A DNA stretch of 15,607 nt from Thermoleophilia bacterium (GTDB taxonomy: Bacteria > Actinomycetota > Thermoleophilia > Miltoncostaeales > Miltoncostaeaceae), in NCBI GenBank assembly GCA_016463385.1, contig JAEMRL010000017.1:1-15607 (forward strand). Direction: 5' to 3'. Positions 14,033 through 15,607 of the stretch are shown piece after piece; the first letter of the stretch is position 1; each line of letters starts with the position of its first letter. The notes under the pieces were generated by a model. The model was not told where the DNA came from, ran no database searches, and was given only the letters and a program-made list of their open reading frames with translations. Both the position numbers and the translations under genes were made by a program.

Positions 14033-15345
14033 CGCAGCCTCCCCCCGCCACGGGCGCCCCGGACATCATCGAGGCGGTGCTCCCGGGAGAGGCGCGTGTC
14101 GCGGAGGCGGCGCGGCGCTCCCTCACGGGCCGCTCGCGGGGGCCCCGGGCCGTCCTCCCGTTCCTCGGCCCGGCGTTCGTCGCCGCCGTCGCGTACGTGG
14201 ACCCGGGCAACTTCGCCACCAACGTCGCCGCCGGTTCCCAGTTCGGCTACATGCTGCTCTGGGTGGTTCTGGCCTCGAACCTGATGGCGATGCTGATCCA
14301 GACGATGTCCGCGAAACTCGGGATCGCCACCGGCATGAACCTCCCCGAGGTCTGCCGGGCCCGCTACCCGCGCCCCGTGTCGCGCCTGCTCTGGGTGCAG
14401 GCCGAGATCATCGCGATGGCGACCGACCTGGCCGAGTTCCTCGGGGCCGCCCTCGGCTTCTATCTGCTGTTCGGCATCCCGCTGTTCTGGGCGGGCGTCC
14501 TCACCGGGGTGTTCTCGTTCACCATCCTCGCCCTGCAGTCGCGCGGCGCGCGGCCGCTCGAGATCGCCATCACGATCCTCGTCGGGGTCATCCTGGTCGG
14601 GTTCGCGATCCAGTTCTTCCTGGCCGACCCCTCACCGCGGGGAATCGCGGGCGGGCTCGTGCCCGGCTTCCAGGGGACCGAGAGCGTGCTCCTGGCGACG
14701 GGGATCCTGGGCGCCACGGTGATGCCCCACGTCATCTACCTGCACTCCGCGCTGACCCAGCGCCGCGTCGTCGGCCGCACCGAGAAGGAGCGGCGCGCCA
14801 TCCTGCGCTTCGAGCGGATCGACGTGATCGTGGCGATGTCCATCGCGGGCGTGATCAACATGTCGATGCTGGTGATGGCGGCCGGCGTCTTCCACAGCCG
14901 CGGGCTCACGGGCGTCGAGGACATCGACGAGGTCTTCGACCGGCTCGGTGACCTGGTGGGCGCGAACGCGCAGTACGCGTTCGGTGCGGCCCTCCTCGCA
15001 TCCGGCCTGTCATCGTCATCGGTGGGCACGCTCGCGGGACAGGTGGTCATGCAGGGCTTCATCGACCGCCAGATCCCCCTTCTCGTGCGGCGCGGACTGA
15101 CGATGGCCCCCGCGCTGGTGGTGCTGGCGATCGGCGTCAACCCGAGCCGCGCGCTGATCCTCAGTCAGGTCGTGCTGTCGTTCGGCATCCCGTTCGCGCT
15201 CATCCCGCTCCTCGGCTTCTGCCGTCGGCGCGATGTGATGGGGGGGCTGGTCAACCACCGCGCGACGACGGCGGTCGCCACGATCGTCGTGGTGCTGATC
15301 GTCGTGCTCAACGGCTTCCTGGTGAGCCAGACGCTGTTCGGTTGA
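14029..15345 (+). CDS. mntH: Nramp-family divalent metal transporter (MntH-like)
   Basis: A 438-residue Nramp proton-coupled metal importer in the membrane, probably for Mn(II). The first helix carries the metal-site motif DPGN with Asp 58 and Asn 61, and helix 6 carries AxxMPH with Ala 229, Met 232 and His 234 (GATVMPHVIYLHS). These are the residues that bind Mn/Fe in Nramps, and the Met argues against the Mg or Al variants. There are about 11 hydrophobic segments, a normal length. The frame is open back to 13909, but the GTG at 14029 gives a usual ~40-residue cytoplasmic lead. It lacks a ribosome binding site; instead the stop of a short upstream ORF overlaps it (GTGA). A -10-like TAACAT (14013-14018), 10 nt before the start, allows the alternative of a near-leaderless transcript. 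It follows the ABC metal operon by 145 nt and may be co-transcribed. The gene ends immediately against argJ. Confidence 0.92.
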   Translation: MTQPPPATGAPDIIEAVLPGEARVAEAARRSLTGRSRGPRAVLPFLGPAFVAAVAYVDPGNFATNVAAGSQFGYMLLWVVLASNLMAMLIQTMSAKLGIATGMNLPEVCRARYPRPVSRLLWVQAEIIAMATDLAEFLGAALGFYLLFGIPLFWAGVLTGVFSFTILALQSRGARPLEIAITILVGVILVGFAIQFFLADPSPRGIAGGLVPGFQGTESVLLATGILGATVMPHVIYLHSALTQRRVVGRTEKERRAILRFERIDVIVAMSIAGVINMSMLVMAAGVFHSRGLTGVEDIDEVFDRLGDLVGANAQYAFGAALLASGLSSSSVGTLAGQVVMQGFIDRQIPLLVRRGLTMAPALVVLAIGVNPSRALILSQVVLSFGIPFALIPLLGFCRRRDVMGGLVNHRATTAVATIVVVLIVVLNGFLVSQTLFG

Positions 15346-15607
15346 TCAGGTGTGGTAGTCGGCGTTGATGGTGACGTAGGCGTGACCGAGGTCGGAGACC
15401 CAGATCGCCGCCGTGCCGTCGCCACGCCCGAGCGCCACCTCGAGGTCGTACTCCTCGCGGGCCAGGACGGCGAGCGCCGCGTCGGAGTCGAACGAGACGC
15501 CGTCCACCGTGACCACCGGCTCGTGCACCGCGCCCTCGCTGCCCGACAGGGTCTGGCCGACCGACTGCGAGATGCGCCCCCAGTTGGGGTCCTGGCCGTG
15601 GATCGCG
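15346..15607 (-). CDS. argJ: Glutamate N-acetyltransferase/ornithine acetyltransferase, C-terminal part
   Basis: The last ~86 residues of ArgJ; the 5' part lies beyond the right edge. Reading the minus strand from the edge gives AIHGQDPNWGRISQSVG, containing the ArgJ hallmark DPNWGRI, then YDLEVALGRGDGTAAIWVSD and the typical C-terminal INADYHT. ArgJ moves the acetyl group from N-acetylornithine to glutamate, closing the acetyl cycle of arginine synthesis; bifunctional forms also use acetyl-CoA. The frame is open to the edge; a GTG at 15528 is an internal valine, not a start. Its stop TGA sits back to back with the mntH stop, so together they read TGATCA with no gap. argB and argD follow on the same strand only after the 5.5-kb metal cassette. 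Enzyme identity is firm; mono- or bifunctional activity cannot be told from this fragment. Confidence 0.93.
   Translation of the reverse strand, partial: AIHGQDPNWGRISQSVGQTLSGSEGAVHEPVVTVDGVSFDSDAALAVLAREEYDLEVALGRGDGTAAIWVSDLGHAYVTINADYHT

Noticed and set aside
1..15607. tRNA/rRNA genes, CRISPR arrays, insertion sequences or phage genes
   Set aside because: No cloverleaf, regularly spaced repeats, transposase or integrase motifs were seen on either strand; all long stretches are explained by the listed genes.

Overview
The window is about 15.6 kb of very GC-rich DNA. GTG starts, 4-nt stop/start overlaps and long antisense shadow ORFs are common, as expected in an actinobacterium. The gene content (RsbW-like anti-sigma kinase, paired MacB/FtsX-type exporters without adaptor proteins, lipoprotein metal binder, arginine genes) fits Actinomycetota, possibly a deep lineage such as Thermoleophilia. 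That placement is an inference, not something the sequence proves.

Layout, left to right. (1) 17-475 (+): RsbW-like anti-sigma ATPase. (2) 597-884 (+): small exported low-complexity protein. (3) 933-4210 (-) and 4398-7730 (+): two paralogous ABC exporter operons, each ATPase then a roughly 845-residue FtsX permease, transcribed head-to-head from a 187-bp divergent region with two short perfect dyads. (4) 7754-9795 (-): argB-argD, overlapping by 4 nt, preceded by a possible 16-codon leader ORF in the same frame as argB. (5) 10020-13883 (+): a four-gene manganese/iron-type ABC importer (ATPase, permease fused to a DtxR-like winged-helix domain, second permease, lipoprotein binding protein), followed at 14029-15345 (+) by a second importer of a different family, an Nramp/MntH transporter. 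(6) 15346-15607 (-): the C-terminal end of argJ, running off the right edge.

How the genes work together. ArgJ, ArgB and ArgD are consecutive-pathway enzymes of arginine/ornithine synthesis and all lie on the minus strand. The metal-uptake cassette sits between argJ and argB on the opposite strand, so it looks like an insertion into, or rearrangement of, an arg cluster. Its promoter region (about 9850-10019) is shared divergently with argB. The two Mn importers are likely redundant or condition-specific.

The most interesting element is the permease-regulator fusion (10778-12022). It resembles the chlamydial YtgC-YtgR arrangement, but by eye its DtxR-like domain has lost the usual C-terminal metal ligands. 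Other points of interest are two candidate leader ORFs with strong ribosome binding sites just ahead of genes that lack good ones (argB, mntH), nested dyads over the likely importer promoter, and GC-rich hairpins that enclose both stop codons at two convergent gene junctions. No RNA genes, insertion sequences, CRISPR arrays or phage genes were seen, and no stretch over 300 bases lacks a gene.
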